Of a stretch of DNA of 64,000 nucleotides, positions 62,681 to 64,000 are shown piece by piece. Made by a program: the position numbers and the translations under genes. Origin of the DNA: Sphingobacterium mizutaii (GTDB lineage: Bacteria; Bacteroidota; Bacteroidia; Sphingobacteriales; Sphingobacteriaceae); contig NZ_LT906468.1 in assembly GCF_900187125.1 (NCBI RefSeq), positions 2,046,001 to 2,110,000 of the forward strand. The letters are read 5' to 3'. Each line of letters starts with the position of its first letter. The first letter of the stretch is position 1. The notes under the pieces were generated by a model that saw only the letters and a program-made list of their open reading frames with translations, ran no database searches and was not told the origin of the DNA.

Positions 62681-63757
62681 ATGTTGACATCAGAACAAAT
62701 CCAAATCATAAAAGAATTACAGGCTGTAGGTATCAAGAATAAAACCCTTAGCGGGGAACAGCTAGCGCTTGCATATCAAAACAATTGGTTTAACCTCTGG
62801 GTTCCAAAATCATTAAATGGCTTGGAGATGTCATTCCCGGAAGGCTTGGACTTATTGGAAGAGATTGCCTATTGGGATGGGGGATTGGCCTGGACATTGA
62901 CTTTATGTGCTGGAGCGAATATGTTTGCTGGATTTATCCAGCCAGAATTTGCGCAGAAACTATGGTCTGATCCCAAGATCTGTTTGGGCGGAAGTGGAAG
63001 AGTCGGAGGGAAGGCCATTGATGCTGGGGACCATTATGTGGTTTCTGGTTTTTGGAGCTATGCAACTGGGGCTCCGCATTTAACGCATTTCACCTTTAAT
63101 GCTGAAATCATTGAAAATGGAGAACTGGTTAAGGATGAATCTGGACAGGCTAAATATTATTCATTTCTGGTGCCAAAAGATGATGTCCTGATCCATTATG
63201 ATTGGGATACCATTGGCTTGGAATGTACCGCTAGCCATTCGTTTTCCTTTCAGGACCTCAAAGTACCAAAGGAAAATGCTTTTGTACTGGATCCGAAATA
63301 TAAGCAATCTGATTCGGCACTATTCAATATTCCTTTTATGCCATTTGCAGAATTGACCCTATTGGTGAATTATGTTGGGATGTTTAAACGGTTTTTAGAC
63401 CTGTGCGAAAAGTATTACTTCGAGAAGTCAAAGGATGTGAATTGGGCAGAAAAGCATAGCAAGGTGAGGTTTAAACAGCTTGATCAAATGCGGTCCAAAT
63501 TTGAGGAAAAGCTGAGTAGGGTGAAGGCTTATGGAGTTGAGTTGTGGGATAATGCTGTAGCAGGAGAAGAGGTAGAGGAAGGCTTATACAAGCAGATTGA
63601 CGATTTATCAAGAGAAATTGCTAAAGATGTGCGGATGGATTGTGCGGAAATATTGCCCTTGTTAGGGATTCGGGCAGCACAAAGGGAAAATGAATTAAAT
63701 ATTGTGTTTAGGAATATTTTTACGGCAAGTCAGCATAGTTTGTTGAATGTGTGGTAA
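62681..63757 (+). CDS. Acyl-CoA dehydrogenase-like flavoprotein in TPP-controlled operon
   Basis: A 358-residue protein with the acyl-CoA dehydrogenase fold order: an N-terminal helical domain, a beta domain (WSYATGAPHLTHFTFNAE and following) and a C-terminal helical bundle. It resembles the HsaA/DszC-type flavin-dependent monooxygenase branch more than true fatty acyl-CoA dehydrogenases; I see no obvious catalytic Glu. The ATG abuts the pnuT stop, so it is under the TPP riboswitch. A role with thiamine or a thiamine breakdown product is inferred from this position only. Confidence 0.8.
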   Translation: MLTSEQIQIIKELQAVGIKNKTLSGEQLALAYQNNWFNLWVPKSLNGLEMSFPEGLDLLEEIAYWDGGLAWTLTLCAGANMFAGFIQPEFAQKLWSDPKICLGGSGRVGGKAIDAGDHYVVSGFWSYATGAPHLTHFTFNAEIIENGELVKDESGQAKYYSFLVPKDDVLIHYDWDTIGLECTASHSFSFQDLKVPKENAFVLDPKYKQSDSALFNIPFMPFAELTLLVNYVGMFKRFLDLCEKYYFEKSKDVNWAEKHSKVRFKQLDQMRSKFEEKLSRVKAYGVELWDNAVAGEEVEEGLYKQIDDLSREIAKDVRMDCAEILPLLGIRAAQRENELNIVFRNIFTASQHSLLNVW

Positions 63758-63763
63758 TATAAA

Positions 63764-63804
63764 AAACAACTCCCCAGTTTAATATTTACTTTGGGGAGTT
63801 GTTT
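63764..63804. terminator. Terminator between convergent genes
   Basis: AAACAACTCCCCA (63764-63776) pairs with TGGGGAGTTGTTT (63792-63804). The T run is better on the - strand, but the hairpin lies 7 bp after the + strand gene as well. Confidence 0.85.
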
Positions 63805-63812
63805 GAATAAAT

Positions 63813-64000
63813 TTAAGATAAATCAGGTGGAGCTTGGAAATATGCCCACGTTAAACCATCGGTTGCATCGACTAAAGTGTAGCCAATACCGGTTTTAATC
63901 ACATAAAACCCATTTCGGTTATAGATATATCTCGCAGTGATATTCATTGCTTGAATAACAGATGGAATAGTTGCAGGAGCACCTTCCAAAAAAGGTATGA
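63813..64000 (-). CDS. Unknown protein, C-terminal part (5' end outside the window)
   Basis: An open frame enters from the right edge and stops at 63813. The visible 61 residues include MNITARYIYNRNGFYVIKTG and end TWAYFQAPPDLS. The strong terminator behind it supports a real gene. I recognise no family. Confidence 0.6.
   Translation of the reverse strand, partial: IPFLEGAPATIPSVIQAMNITARYIYNRNGFYVIKTGIGYTLVDATDGLTWAYFQAPPDLS

Overview
The window looks like chromosome from a Bacteroidota bacterium, most likely of the family Sphingobacteriaceae (Sphingobacterium/Pedobacter-like). I infer this from recurring TAnnTTTG -7 promoter boxes, weak Shine-Dalgarno sites, many lipoproteins with a short lipobox, a SusD remnant, a permease/M1-peptidase fusion, futalosine-pathway menaquinone genes and Bacteroidota-type gene neighbours. 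There is no phage, no transposase, no CRISPR array and no tRNA or rRNA gene that I can see. Most of the window is ordinary core chromosome.

Layout. 1-8.6 kb: 3' part of a permease/M1 aminopeptidase, an AAA ATPase, two sodium-coupled transporters (NhaC type and AGCS type), a 29-codon membrane peptide gene and two lipoproteins. 8.8-15.1 kb: an ABC-F protein with one decayed ATP site, a GMC oxidoreductase with its Tat-signal small subunit, a NUDIX hydrolase, pyrE and an SRPBCC protein. 15.2-16.4 kb: non-coding mosaic repeats. 16.5-22.3 kb: a six-gene cassette on one strand that I read as a copper-handling system: two related small CX9CX3C membrane proteins, a YtkA/FixH-like lipoprotein, an OprC/NosA-like TonB receptor with CxxxM and HxM motifs, an MbnP-like lipoprotein and an MbnH-like di-heme cytochrome. 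22.4-24.4 kb: DnaQ-like exonuclease and trxB. 24.4-25.2 kb: second repeat block, an inverted copy of part of the first. 25.3-33.3 kb: outer-membrane barrel, HAD phosphatase, methyltransferase, pheT, a coiled-coil protein, zapA, a probable 6S RNA and rny.

33.4-41.6 kb: a two-component system followed by a CzcCBA-type efflux pump. The same pair of 11-bp direct repeats lies about 32 bp upstream of the -7 box of both the regulator and the pump, so the regulator probably controls itself and the pump. 41.6-48.2 kb: a phosphodiesterase/alkaline phosphatase fusion next to a susD remnant, a LURP-one-like protein, an ArsR/DUF6428 pair with matching operators, and an aromatic amino-acid set (aminotransferase, tyrA, GNAT). 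48.7-57.2 kb: LacI-family regulator, MsbA-like exporter, mqnE / histidine phosphatase / mqnA, a PhnA / rhodanese-thioredoxin / DUF423 operon and a zinc metallopeptidase. 57.2-64 kb: LuxE-like protein, fabG ending in a long palindrome, a third repeat block, mqo, a TPP riboswitch controlling pnuT plus an acyl-CoA-dehydrogenase-like gene, and the 3' end of an unknown gene.

The strongest candidates for something new are the copper cassette (with its paired CX9CX3C proteins), the shared metal-efflux operator, the 6S-like RNA between zapA and rny, the TPP-controlled flavoprotein and the 11-bp-phased palindromic repeats.
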